Below are positions 61,401-64,000 of a stretch of 64,000 bases of DNA, piece after piece (positions within the stretch are counted from its first letter, which is position 1; every line of letters starts with the position of its first letter). Under the pieces are notes generated by a model, which worked only from the letters and a program-made list of their open reading frames with translations, ran no database searches and had not been told where the DNA came from. The translations under genes were made by a program, and so were the position numbers. The DNA is taken from NCBI GenBank assembly GCA_032207245.1, contig CM063506.1, positions 35,067,309-35,131,308 on the forward strand, written 5' to 3'. The DNA is from Pardosa pseudoannulata. Its lineage: Eukaryota; Arthropoda; Arachnida; Araneae; Lycosidae.

Positions 61401-62806
61401 AAGTTCAAAATGAAAATTTTACTATCAATAACAAAAACTATGAAATGCAACAGACCAATTTTAGAATCTTCATAGTCACTATAATACCTGAGGTAAAATT
61501 AAATCCTACATGAATTATCATTTTGTTTGATACCATTAAGTTCACAAAATACAACATAAAAAGTTTTGAATAAAACAACCTGGAGATGTAAAATGATTTA
61601 CTTAAAATTTGCTGTTCAAAAATTGCAAATGAAACTTATAAATTCAAAAGTTCTTCAGTATGTCCCCATTTTCCATGTACACATACATGCAGAGATTAAT
61701 ACTCTTCTAATGCAGGTGAATTTTAATAAGGAAGTATTTCAAAATATTTTCTTTTAATAGAATTTTAAAAGTAGTTGTTAACATTTATTATATTTCTCAT
61801 TTCAGGACTAATTTAAATAAATACATATTACAAATTTATAAATTTCAAGAAGTTACCAAGAACTGCATTTAGATAATGGTATAAAAAAATAAAGAAACTA
61901 TATAAAACTCACTTTAACTACCAAATCTATAAACAACTGATTAAGGCTTGGAACCAGATAGGGATTAACAACAATAACTCTAAATTGAACTGAAAATAAA
62001 AAAAAAATTATAATTATTATATTTATCAATATTTTTTTTTAAATTTACTGTTAGAGAAAAATTAAACACCAAAAGAAAATGAAACTAAAATTTACCTATT
62101 TGTCCTGGTTTATATACAGGTCTATCTGTCTGTATAAAAACAGAATGACTTTTATGTTCAAAAGTCAGTTGGGTCGAATTTTGTACATTAATTCCACCTT
62201 GTCCAATTATTTCTAGAGTATAATTGCCAGGCTTCCAATCAAATAACTGACATAAATAAAAGTAGAATTATAAGAATATGATTAAATAAACTAATAAAGC
62301 AGAAATTAATATTACTAACTAGTTCATGCAGCATTTTTAGCTATAGAAATAGACAAATCAAAATCTATAGTCATAAGGAAAAAATTATTACAAAATCTTG
62401 CTTCACAAAATAAATAAGCATCTATTTAAACTTATTGATTTTGCAAATTATTTTACCTAAACGACTTGAAACATAGCTTAGAATAAAATATTTTAAACAT
62501 ACCTCAAAATCAACTATTTCTGTTTGTTCTGAAAAATAAATAAAAACAACATAACTAAAAATATCTTTTTTTTTAAAGAGGATAATACTTTAATAATAAT
62601 AATAAAAAATCTTACTTGGTTCAACATGAACATTTTTTACAACATTAACTGGAGCTTGATCTTCTGTTGTGCCAAATATTTGAACACTAAAATCTACAGC
62701 AGCAGGAGCCTCATGTACAGTAACACTCACATGATAAATTATGTCGGGCCTTAATTTTGAAGGTGCAGTGACAGTATAAAGAGCTGAATTCCTTTGACAT
62801 GAAATT
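17492..62806 (-). CDS. CD109/TEP-like thioester protein (alpha-2-macroglobulin superfamily), 33 exons, signal peptide missing
   Basis: Exons in coding order: 62806-62616, 62528-62503, 62246-62096, 61989-61913, 59983-59932, 59777-59704, 58861-58822, 58496-58412, 58110-57999, 55564-55343, 52834-52484, 51159-50965, 49048-48899, 46649-46527, 46438-46384, 42637-42484, 41630-41513, 39743-39630, 39539-39435, 38442-38314, 36852-36714, 35612-35436, 32042-31961, 28905-28749, 27612-27553, 27045-26871, 25422-25211, 23004-22855, 20337-20275, 19360-19248, 18916-18748, 18276-18174, 17694-17492. The frame is kept through all junctions: 1441 residues (numbered from the first full codon), close to the usual 1400-1500. 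Visible order: macroglobulin domains, five-Arg run (597-601), PETWLW, thioester GCGEQ (907-911), [13 protein letters not shown], His1022, GGFSSTQDSVVAL, receptor-binding domain ending VRVYDFYSQ, four-Cys patch, and a hydrophobic GPI-like tail. In the family, proteolysis of the bait region exposes the thioester, which binds targets covalently. The tail suggests CD109 type rather than soluble TEP. Confidence 0.93.
18174..18276 (-). CDS. CD109-like exon 32: receptor-binding domain end
   Basis: Residues 1341-1374. [20 protein letters not shown], then RVYDFYSQ, the usual '(P).(A/V)..(V)YDYY' terminus of MG8. Confidence 0.93.
18748..18916 (-). CDS. CD109-like exon 31: receptor-binding domain (MG8)
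   Basis: Residues 1284-1340. [20 protein letters not shown] and GVVIYFDR match 'SNMA(I/V)(V/M)(E/D)V.(L/M).SGF......L' and 'V.(I/L)Y(F/L)D(K/R)'. Confidence 0.94.
19248..19360 (-). CDS. CD109-like exon 30: CUB to receptor-binding domain
   Basis: Residues 1247-1283, [20 protein letters not shown], ending LQLSICS. It corresponds to the strand before the MG8/receptor-binding domain where other members have paired cysteines. Confidence 0.88.
19489..19519. repeat. (TA)n microsatellite
   Basis: TA repeat of about 31 bp at the start of the unclassified repeat copy 2. Confidence 0.95.
19505..19980 (+). repeat. Unclassified repeat, copy 2 of the pair with 10885-11365
   Basis: Same block order as copy 1: ACATATCAAAATTATT, TTCTCCTCTTTTCC, TTTCCCAGCC, TTTTCCAGCTGTCC, CTCTAAAATAAAGTTTTAAG, CTGTTCTCTTTAATGT. 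It sits in a CD109-like intron in antisense orientation to that gene. Confidence 0.5.
20275..20337 (-). CDS. CD109-like exon 29: CUB
   Basis: Residues 1226-1246, [16 protein letters not shown]..., then IGLVQ, matching the '(V).V...G.G.(A/G)L(V/L)Q' strand before the receptor-binding domain. Confidence 0.9.
20560..21265 (+). repeat. Dispersed repeat family R, copy 1
   Basis: Matches 56660-57329 block by block: CAACTCTGGTAACTTTATCT, GATTGTAATATAGATAAAAG, then CATCCGTATATGAGCTAATC and CAAAATTTTTCAG. The terminal part resembles a 'gtataagc...' pogo/Tc2-like end. No transposase seen. Confidence 0.5.
21598..21662 (-). repeat. Truncated family A SINE (3' end)
   Basis: GGTTTGGTTTGGTTTGGAGCACTACGGTCTAC... 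is the body end plus (CCAAA)n tail on the minus strand. The tRNA head is missing. Confidence 0.75.
22855..23004 (-). CDS. CD109-like exon 28: TED/CUB
   Basis: Residues 1176-1225. [12 protein letters not shown] continues the STQD(T/S)VVAL.AL motif, completing the TED and returning to the CUB domain; it ends VQEVE. Confidence 0.93.
23908..24187 (-). repeat. tRNA-derived SINE, family B, with 10-bp target duplication
   Basis: TTTAAAATTC occurs exactly at 23898-23907 and 24188-24197. On the minus strand the element opens GCCCAGTGGTGCTGAGGTAG (A-box-like). It then has GGTCCAAGGTTTGATCCCC (B box), with GGGCTTGGC closing the tRNA-like fold, followed by a GC-richer body unrelated to family A and an end ...GGAGCTGTTACTCTGAC. 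It is about 280 bp. Confidence 0.85.
25211..25422 (-). CDS. CD109-like exon 27: TED end
   Basis: Residues 1105-1175. MFWDNKEN..., [15 protein letters not shown] and [16 protein letters not shown], matching '(V/I)E.TAYALL(A/T)Y' and 'W(L/I)..QRN..GGF.STQDT'. Phase 0 end. Confidence 0.95.
26106..26143. repeat. (T)38 tract
   Basis: Pure T run of about 38 bp. Likely the poly(A) end of a minus-strand retroposed sequence or simple slippage; no gene body recognised beside it. Confidence 0.9.
26871..27045 (-). CDS. CD109-like exon 26: TED
   Basis: Residues 1047-1104. It contains [20 protein letters not shown] and LLDLSEKK, matching '(Y)..A(I/L)..YAL.L.....(A)..(L)L..L' of the alpha/alpha toroid. 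Confidence 0.93.
27553..27612 (-). CDS. CD109-like exon 25: TED
   Basis: Residues 1027-1046, [20 protein letters not shown], matching 'GG......LTA(F/Y)(V/I)L.ALLEA'. It is 60 bp with a non-consensus GTTTGT donor; phase 0 both sides. Confidence 0.92.
28749..28905 (-). CDS. CD109-like exon 24: TED with catalytic-type His
   Basis: Residues 974-1026. [20 protein letters not shown], then [13 protein letters not shown] and EVHHKALQ. His1022 lies 111 residues after the thioester Gln911, where C3, C4B and CD109 have the histidine that directs acyl transfer to hydroxyl groups; A2M has Asn there. Confidence 0.94.
28966..29882 (-). mobile_element. pogo/Tigger-like TIR element
   Basis: CAGTGAAACCTCTCTGAGCA at 28966 and its inverse TGCTTGGAGAAGTTTCACTG ending 29882 are terminal repeats flanked by TA (28964-28965, 29883-29884). 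On the minus strand around 29200-29330 a short frame ([16 protein letters not shown]...) may be a transposase remnant. The copy at 1883-2125 is a shortened relative. 917 bp. Confidence 0.75.
29883..30689. other. Intron stretch with nothing recognised
   Basis: AT-rich sequence between the pogo/Tigger-like element and the GC-richer island; a T run near 30495 and an A run near 30185 only. Confidence 0.6.
30690..31345. repeat. GC-richer unclassified island within AT-rich intron
   Basis: Between CD109-like exons 23 and 24. Base composition is visibly higher in G+C from about 30860 to 31340, and four overlapping short frames occur on the minus strand with no recognisable domain and no splice logic. 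Composition and isolation suggest an inserted foreign or retro element; no ends found. Confidence 0.4.
31961..32042 (-). CDS. CD109-like exon 23: TED
   Basis: Residues 947-973. [20 protein letters not shown] then RDRSGSTW, the most conserved stretch of the thioester-containing domain. Phase 2 end splits the Trp codon, completed by exon 24. Confidence 0.95.
32563..32586 (+). repeat. Subterminal motif of the piggyBac element, copy 1
   Basis: GATCTAAAAATAGATC (palindrome) followed by ACTGGGCG. Inverse copy at 33916-33939 and direct copy at 34284-34307. A plausible transposase-binding site, by analogy with known subterminal repeats in piggyBac. Confidence 0.7.
33916..33939 (-). repeat. Subterminal motif of the piggyBac element, copy 2 (inverse)
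   Basis: CGCCCAGAGATCTATTTCTAGATC is the inverse of copy 1 with a few changes; the inverse relation extends outward over GGGCGTTCGG, so copies 1 and 2 form an inner inverted repeat of about 33 bp. Confidence 0.7.
34284..34307 (+). repeat. Subterminal motif of the piggyBac element, copy 3 (at the right terminus)
   Basis: GATCTAAAAATAGATCACTGGGCG, directly followed by the terminal CTAATGGG-TTAA. The left terminus lacks the GATCTA palindrome, so the ends are asymmetric. Confidence 0.7.
34320..35435. other. Intron stretch with nothing recognised
   Basis: AT-rich intron between the piggyBac element and the thioester exon; no repeat ends or frames of interest. Confidence 0.6.
35436..35612 (-). 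CDS. CD109-like exon 22: thioester motif GCGEQ
   Basis: Residues 888-946. The thioester signature GCGEQ (residues 907-911) is encoded at 35542-35556 within [19 protein letters not shown]. The Cys and Gln that form the internal thioester are both present. The residue after Asn is Leu where most members have Met (GCGEQNM). It is followed by YLSKTNRLT, the standard helix after the thioester. Confidence 0.96.
36330..36500 (-). repeat. tRNA-derived SINE, family A, old copy
   Basis: TGGTTTGGCTTAATTACAGTC... with the body AGTCAATTCTAAATGGCTAGAT and a B-box remnant GATTCAAATTTATGG. Strongly diverged but colinear with the 47864 copy. Confidence 0.65.
36714..36852 (-). CDS. CD109-like exon 21: CUB to thioester domain
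   Basis: Residues 842-887. [17 protein letters not shown], then the family's (L)P...(V/I).DS.....S..G strand. It corresponds to the 'V.PEG' start of the CUB first half in the superfamily. Confidence 0.9.
38314..38442 (-). CDS. CD109-like exon 20: MG7/CUB
   Basis: Residues 799-841. [20 protein letters not shown] matches the '(F).I.P...G.I.(I/L).V.A' strand; it ends KRLLVQ. Phase 0. Confidence 0.9.
38461..38489. repeat. (T)29 tract
   Basis: Pure T run just upstream, on the coding (minus) strand, of CD109-like exon 20. Confidence 0.9.
38815..39355 (+). repeat. Dispersed repeat family R, copy 3 (diverged)
   Basis: Shares GTTTTAATTCTGGTAATTTACC, GTAGCCAAAAAGGACATATC and GATCCACATATAAGCTGGCC with copies at 20560 and 56660, in the same order. 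Confidence 0.45.
39435..39539 (-). CDS. CD109-like exon 19: MG7
   Basis: Residues 764-798, phase 0 at both ends: [14 protein letters not shown] and onward. It is a variable MG7 segment; the open phase and good splice sites (ATTAG / GTAAGT) support it. Confidence 0.85.
39630..39743 (-). CDS. CD109-like exon 18: MG7
   Basis: Residues 726-763. It reads [20 protein letters not shown], then [11 protein letters not shown], matching '(F/Q)PFF(V/I)...LPYS(V/I).RGE.....V.(V/L)FNY' of the family. The family's usual Arg before Gly-Glu is Met here (VLMGE). Confidence 0.93.
40040..40330 (-). pseudogene. Relic of a Tc1/mariner-like (DDE_3) transposase C-terminus
   Basis: On the minus strand, broken frames read like the terminal part of arthropod mariner-like transposases: N-I-D-N-L-K-H...[11 protein letters not shown]...[10 protein letters not shown]. 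The order and spacing of L..I..A......ML...W.E..YR.D are retained but several positions and the frame are lost. Termini not identified. Confidence 0.45.
40460..40555 (+). repeat. Short dispersed repeat shared with 60190-60285
   Basis: AGGACAGCTCTTGGAAGATTCC...GGGCACTGCAACCAAAGATTTATTGTACCC matches GGGCAACTCTTGATGAAGG...GGGCACTTTAACCAAAGGTCTATTGTGCCC. Direct orientation in both; type unknown. Confidence 0.55.
41513..41630 (-). CDS. CD109-like exon 17: MG7 start
   Basis: Residues 686-725. It contains [19 protein letters not shown] and [10 protein letters not shown], matching the '(V/T)PDTIT.W...AF.(I/V)....GLGI' segment. Confidence 0.93.
42484..42637 (-). CDS. CD109-like exon 16: bait region and MG6 end
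   Basis: Residues 635-685. A variable, acidic and proline-rich stretch ([19 protein letters not shown]) is followed by [12 protein letters not shown], the conserved '(R/K).(F/Y)PETW(L/I)W'. The variable part lies where the bait region sits in the family, so it is the likely protease-sensitive segment. One N-T-T sequon. Confidence 0.9.
43829..44008 (-). repeat. tRNA-derived SINE, family A
   Basis: Minus strand: GCCAAACAGTGGCCAAATGG (A-box region), B-box-like AGTTGGAATCCC, body with GGCATGAATG...AGCCATTCAGAATCAACTTT, and tail AGTGCTCCAAACCAACC. Confidence 0.85.
44800..44832. repeat. (A)33 tract
   Basis: Pure A run within the probable piggyBac-like element. Confidence 0.9.
45221..45385 (-). 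repeat. tRNA-derived SINE, family A
   Basis: Minus strand: GTGAGTTTGAATCCC (B box, 45338-45353), body AGCCATTCAGAATCAGC-type segment, tail ACCACACCAAACCAAAC. The head is truncated or diverged. Confidence 0.8.
45747..45777. repeat. (A)31 tract
   Basis: Pure A run; no adjoining retroposed gene recognised. Confidence 0.9.
46384..46438 (-). CDS. CD109-like exon 15: MG6
   Basis: Residues 617-634, [18 protein letters not shown], matching the 'F...G(L/V).(I/L)(T/S)N' element. The donor, GTTGAA, is weak, but phase 1 joins correctly to exon 16. Confidence 0.82.
46527..46649 (-). CDS. CD109-like exon 14: MG6 segment with five-arginine run
   Basis: Residues 576-616. It reads [11 protein letters not shown]..., then [16 protein letters not shown]. 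The five consecutive arginines (597-601, about 46572-46586) form a polybasic site suited to furin-type proprotein convertases. Arthropod CD109-like proteins often have a basic stretch here, so it may be a maturation site rather than the bait itself. Confidence 0.9.
47026..47560. mobile_element. Probable piggyBac-like MITE (TTAA target)
   Basis: TTAA at 47022-47025 and 47561-47564 brackets ends TCCTTTAGTGGACAATGG and, inverse, CCTTTTAAAGGCCACC, which agree partly. 535 bp, non-coding. The inverted repeats are weaker than at 14641, so the call is less sure. Confidence 0.5.
47864..48031 (-). repeat. tRNA-derived SINE, family A, youngest copy, 11-bp target duplication
   Basis: GGGGATTATTT is duplicated exactly at 47853-47863 and 48032-48042. 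The minus-strand sequence begins GCCAAACAATGGCTGA and has a perfect T-arm, GTGGGTTCGAATCCCAC. TGTGGCA closes the acceptor stem, so about 73 nt fold as a tRNA-like head. The body runs ATGGATGTTCATAGCC...AGTAGACCGTAGCGCACCAAACG. Its intact tRNA arms make it the best reference for the family. Confidence 0.93.
48899..49048 (-). CDS. CD109-like exon 13: MG5/MG6
   Basis: Residues 526-575. It starts [20 protein letters not shown] and contains [18 protein letters not shown], the well-conserved '(V/L)(A/G)VDQSVLLL' motif before the bait-bearing MG6 insertion. Confidence 0.94.
49397..49454. repeat. (TA)n microsatellite, 58 bp
   Basis: Longest TA tract of the window, in the intron between CD109-like exons 12 and 13. 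Confidence 0.95.
50000..50964. other. Intron stretch with short GTGAGAAAAGTGAC repeats
   Basis: The motif GGTGAGAAAAGTGAC occurs at about 49871 and 50506, and GTGACTAAA(AAGTGACTAAA) in tandem near 49903 and 50495; TTGCAACTGC/GAATTGCAAGCCTGC flank them in inverse order (CAGGCTTGCAAC at 49840, TTGCAAGCCTGC at 50525). This could be a TIR element of about 690 bp from 49840 to 50536. Confidence 0.4.
50965..51159 (-). CDS. CD109-like exon 12: MG5
   Basis: Residues 461-525. [13 protein letters not shown] followed by [13 protein letters not shown] matches the MG5 strands 'MAP.(A/S).(L/V)(L/V)VYY(V/I)....E(I/V)VAD' of CD109/TEP proteins. Confidence 0.93.
52484..52834 (-). CDS. CD109-like exon 11: MG4
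   Basis: The longest exon (117 codons, residues 344-460), phase 0 at both ends. It opens [11 protein letters not shown], matching the family's (V/L)KV...D..PV. It contains [13 protein letters not shown] and a Y...L....PSGNYIQ segment, with one N-A-T sequon. Confidence 0.92.
53340..53790. repeat. GC-richer unclassified insert
   Basis: Between CD109-like exons 10 and 11. It contains GCC- and G-rich stretches (CATGCCGGCCAGGCACC, a nine-G run at about 53580) and a short basic frame at 53464-53649 rich in Lys, Gly and Pro. Composition differs from the flanks; no terminal repeats or domain found. Confidence 0.35.
54275..54882 (+). pseudogene. piggyBac-like element keeping a transposase Cys-rich tail
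   Basis: TTAA at 54271-54274 and 54883-54886 brackets ends CACAAGATTTA and, inverse, CACTAGATTTA (one mismatch), with subterminal TGAGCCAATTTGACTCAT and its inverse ATGAGTCAAATTGGCTCA. A + strand frame at about 54560-54747 ends [15 protein letters not shown], then [13 protein letters not shown], then CKKCFP and a stop: the Cys-rich C-terminal domain of piggyBac transposases. The rest of the transposase is deleted. Confidence 0.88.
55343..55564 (-). CDS. CD109-like exon 10: MG3/MG4
   Basis: Residues 270-343, phase 0 at both ends. It starts [15 protein letters not shown] and ends [13 protein letters not shown]; the 'F(K/R)PGL.(Y/F)' motif is the usual start of MG4. One N-T-T sequon. Confidence 0.92.
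56660..57329 (+). repeat. Dispersed repeat family R, copy 2
   Basis: Shares ACCTCTGGTAACCCTATATAAAG, GATTATAACACAGATAAGAG, GAATCTGTATATAAGCTGAC and TTAAAAAGCCTCAAAATTTC with copy 1. The right end CTTGGCTTATACATAGAAATATATGGTA resembles pogo/Tc2-type termini. Confidence 0.5.
57334..57958 (-). mobile_element. Possible solo LTR
   Basis: On the minus strand the right side reads ...AGCAATAAAGGATGATTGG then a GAATTCCCAGACACTACA end, typical of an LTR (AATAAA followed by R/U5 ending in CA). The + strand start TGTAGTGTCTGGG at 57334 is its inverse. The other end near 57950 (ACATATATATGTACATATAG) is in low-complexity sequence, so the 5' end and target duplication are ambiguous. It abuts exon 9 of the CD109-like gene. 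Confidence 0.45.
57999..58110 (-). CDS. CD109-like exon 9: MG3
   Basis: Residues 232-269. [15 protein letters not shown] matches the family's Y.YGKPV.G.(V/A)....V strand. Donor GTGAAA. Confidence 0.9.
58412..58496 (-). CDS. CD109-like exon 8: MG3 start
   Basis: Residues 204-231, [18 protein letters not shown]..., the standard '(V/I)LP.FEV.(V/I)..P' opening of MG3. Confidence 0.9.
58822..58861 (-). CDS. CD109-like exon 7 (40 bp): MG2/MG3 linker
   Basis: Residues 191-203, [13 protein letters not shown], the conserved F.V.E(F/Y) that leads into (V/I)LP..EV in the next exon. Phase 1 end matches the next exon. Confidence 0.85.
58964..59446. mobile_element. piggyBac-like MITE (TTAA target)
   Basis: TTAA at 58960-58963 and 59447-59450 brackets CCATCTGACTGCTCAATTTA and, inverse, CCCTCTGACTGCTTATACCA. 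483 bp; no coding content. It lies in the intron between CD109-like exons 6 and 7. Confidence 0.72.
59704..59777 (-). CDS. CD109-like exon 6: MG2 end
   Basis: Residues 166-190. It contains [19 protein letters not shown], the conserved 'F.L...P.LG.W.(I/V)' strand. Confidence 0.9.
59932..59983 (-). CDS. CD109-like exon 5: MG2
   Basis: Residues 149-165, [17 protein letters not shown], matching the family's 'D..GN.I.QW' turn in MG2. 52 bp; ends in phase 1. Confidence 0.88.
60058..60190 (-). repeat. tRNA-derived SINE, family A, degraded
   Basis: TGGTTTGGTTTGTTTGGAGCACTGCAG... carries the (CCAAA)n tail on the minus strand, then ATTGATTCTGAATGGCTATAGAGATCC and a B-box relic GTGGGATTTGAAACC. Confidence 0.75.
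60190..60285 (+). repeat. Short dispersed repeat shared with 40460-40555
   Basis: Block order TCTTG, GGGCACT..AACCAAAGG, TATTGTGCCC as described for the other copy; located just beyond the SINE, so it may be a separate insertion. Confidence 0.5.
60326..61341 (-). mobile_element. Non-autonomous Helitron
   Basis: On the minus strand the element opens TCTATATATATAAATGAATT (5' TC at 61341-61340). It closes CCGTAGCGAAGTACGG (hairpin, 60354-60339), GCACACTTG, CTAG (60329-60326). The insertion lies between A and T (A before the 5' TC, T after CTAG), with no target duplication. A TC start, a stem-loop about 10 bp before a CTRR end and an A|T site define Helitrons. 1016 bp; no Rep/helicase coding, so non-autonomous. 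Confidence 0.9.
61913..61989 (-). CDS. CD109-like exon 4: MG2
   Basis: Residues 123-148, [15 protein letters not shown] and onward, continuing the YKPGQ.V.FR(V/I) strand of MG2. Splice sites are CAG / GTGAGT. Confidence 0.88.
62096..62246 (-). CDS. CD109-like exon 3: MG1/MG2 junction
   Basis: Residues 73-122. It encodes W-K-P-G-N-Y-T-L-E and then [15 protein letters not shown], the hallmark QTD(R/K)P.YKPGQ motif that opens MG2. One N-S-T sequon is present. Confidence 0.92.
62503..62528 (-). CDS. CD109-like exon 2 (26-bp micro-exon)
   Basis: Residues 64-72, QTEIVDFE. It has a CAG acceptor and a GTATGT donor. It restores phase 0 between exons 1 and 3, so it is needed for the frame despite its length. 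Confidence 0.78.
62616..62806 (-). CDS. CD109-like exon 1 in window: MG1 start
   Basis: Residues 1-63. It contains [14 protein letters not shown] then [10 protein letters not shown], the typical opening of the first macroglobulin domain just after the signal peptide. It enters with the last base of a split codon, so an upstream signal-peptide exon must exist beyond the part I can read. Confidence 0.88.
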
Positions 62807-64000
62807 CTGTAATAGTTATAACAATTTAGTAAGATAAAAGTTTTTAGTTAAATTTAAAGTGTAATCCTTTTAAATTAAAAATTTATATTTAGAAACAATT
62901 CTATTTAAGAAAAACCATCATGCAGCAAATTATCTACCAAATACTTGATTACTTATCTGTTTCAACCTTTCTAAAATATTTTCACTATCATTAGTTAGAA
63001 AAATTCTTTCAGATTTATATTATTTAGGGAAAATTAAAACTAATTACTGCATAAATGACTAACTGATACTTTCTTTGACATAAGGTATGTTCAGAGAACT
63101 TTTTTCTTTAAATGTAGAAACTAGTTCATGTTTTTACATTTTTCGATTTATTTTTTATATCATAGATAATTGCACTTAAAAAATTTATTCTTGGAGAAGT
63201 TTTTATAAAATTTCTAATAAATAAAAAAAAAATTCAGTAAAAAAAAAAAATCAGGTTTTTTCAAAAGGTCTAATTTTTTAATAAATTAAATTATTTCAAT
63301 ATTTTTTTACGCAACACATTTCTTATACACTGGACTAGTGAATCACCTAAAATCTTTGCTTAATTTACATTTGGTAAAAAATTTTGGTCTTTAAAAATTA
63401 TACACATTGAATTTTTAACGAATTTTCATTACCTTTATATCTAACTATGAGTGTAACATCATTAAAAATTATCCAAATTTAAAGCTTTTAGGTCATTTAC
63501 TAGTAAATACTATCAAAAGCATCCATAATAATTTTCAACAAAATATTTTAAGAACTTTTTGAGAAATTACATTTCAAGTTTCAACATTTTATTAAAAATA
63601 TCGTTCTGAGAAAAATGCATTTGAAGTTTATTAAAGCAACTTTAACTATTAAAAATACTAGAAAAATGTTTAAACTAATCTTCATGAAAATTAAAAAAGT
63701 TTTGTCCAAAAAATGCTTTTTAAAAGGCTTTAAATTCACAACTTCCAGGTTCCGAAGTCAATACTTCCGGGCTGTTTTGACAAATGTCACTGATGTTTAA
63801 ACAGCTGTAACTTTTCTTTAAAATGCCATAGAGACAAAACAAAAACAGATTTAGAAGCCTAAAAGTTGTAATTTTATAATAGAGAAATAAAAAATTATGA
63901 TTTTTGGCAAAAAATGACATTTTTAATGTAGACTGATACCTTAATGTAATTTAAAAATATAAGGACACATAATACAAATTTTAAATCAACCGAATAATTC
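62807..64000. other. Intron upstream of CD109-like exon 1; no gene seen
   Basis: AT-rich sequence with no splice-bounded frame recognisable as a signal-peptide exon in the right phase. A short GC-richer patch at 63735-63790 (CAGGTTCCGAAGTC, CTTCCGGGCTG) is unassigned. Confidence 0.6.

Noticed and set aside
1..64000. CRISPR array, bacterial operon or prophage
   Set aside because: No regularly spaced direct repeats, ribosome-binding sites or compact gene runs; genes are split by spliceosomal introns.

Overview
This window looks like nuclear DNA from an AT-rich, intron-rich arthropod. A chelicerate is my best guess, from the many small exons, the GPI-tailed CD109-like thioester protein and the transposon mix, but I cannot prove the taxon. 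It holds two protein genes arranged tail to tail (convergent), with short exons (26-351 bp) separated by introns full of transposon debris. There is no bacterial-type operon, CRISPR array, rRNA gene or convincing free-standing tRNA gene.

Left part (about 1.5-15.2 kb, + strand): seven exons of a cyclin-D1-binding protein 1 (CCNDBP1/GCIP/DIP1/HHM) orthologue. Phases agree at every junction and they encode 285 residues to a natural stop at 15148-15150. The N-terminal exon(s) lie off the left edge or were not recognised.

Right part (17.5-62.8 kb, - strand): 33 exons of a CD109/TEP-type member of the alpha-2-macroglobulin superfamily. All 32 internal junctions keep the reading frame and give 1441 residues. 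Only the signal-peptide exon appears to be missing (to the right of 62806). The protein keeps the GCGEQ thioester, the histidine expected about 110 residues downstream, a five-arginine run in the MG6/bait part, and a C-terminal hydrophobic tail that looks like a GPI-anchor signal. It should be a secreted, probably membrane-tethered, covalent-binding innate-immunity or protease-control protein.

The introns hold a readable transposon record. Many insertions can be delimited to the base by target-site duplications: a 169-bp hAT MITE with an 8-bp duplication; a Tc1/mariner relic; a 5'-truncated non-LTR retrotransposon with a 13-bp duplication, nested in an older repeat; six TTAA-bounded piggyBac-like elements, two with transposase remnants; a pogo/Tigger-like pair; a minus-strand non-autonomous Helitron with TC...hairpin...CTAG ends; and two tRNA-derived SINE families, one copy of each with a perfect 10-11-bp duplication. 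A possible solo LTR, several unclassified dispersed repeats and long (TA)n, (T)n and (A)n runs complete the picture.

The two genes share no obvious pathway; they are neighbours with convergent 3' ends about 2.3 kb apart. I found no unprecedented biochemical system. The most interesting items are the complete modular thioester-protein gene and the undescribed-looking SINE, piggyBac and Helitron families, whose boundaries can be tested directly.
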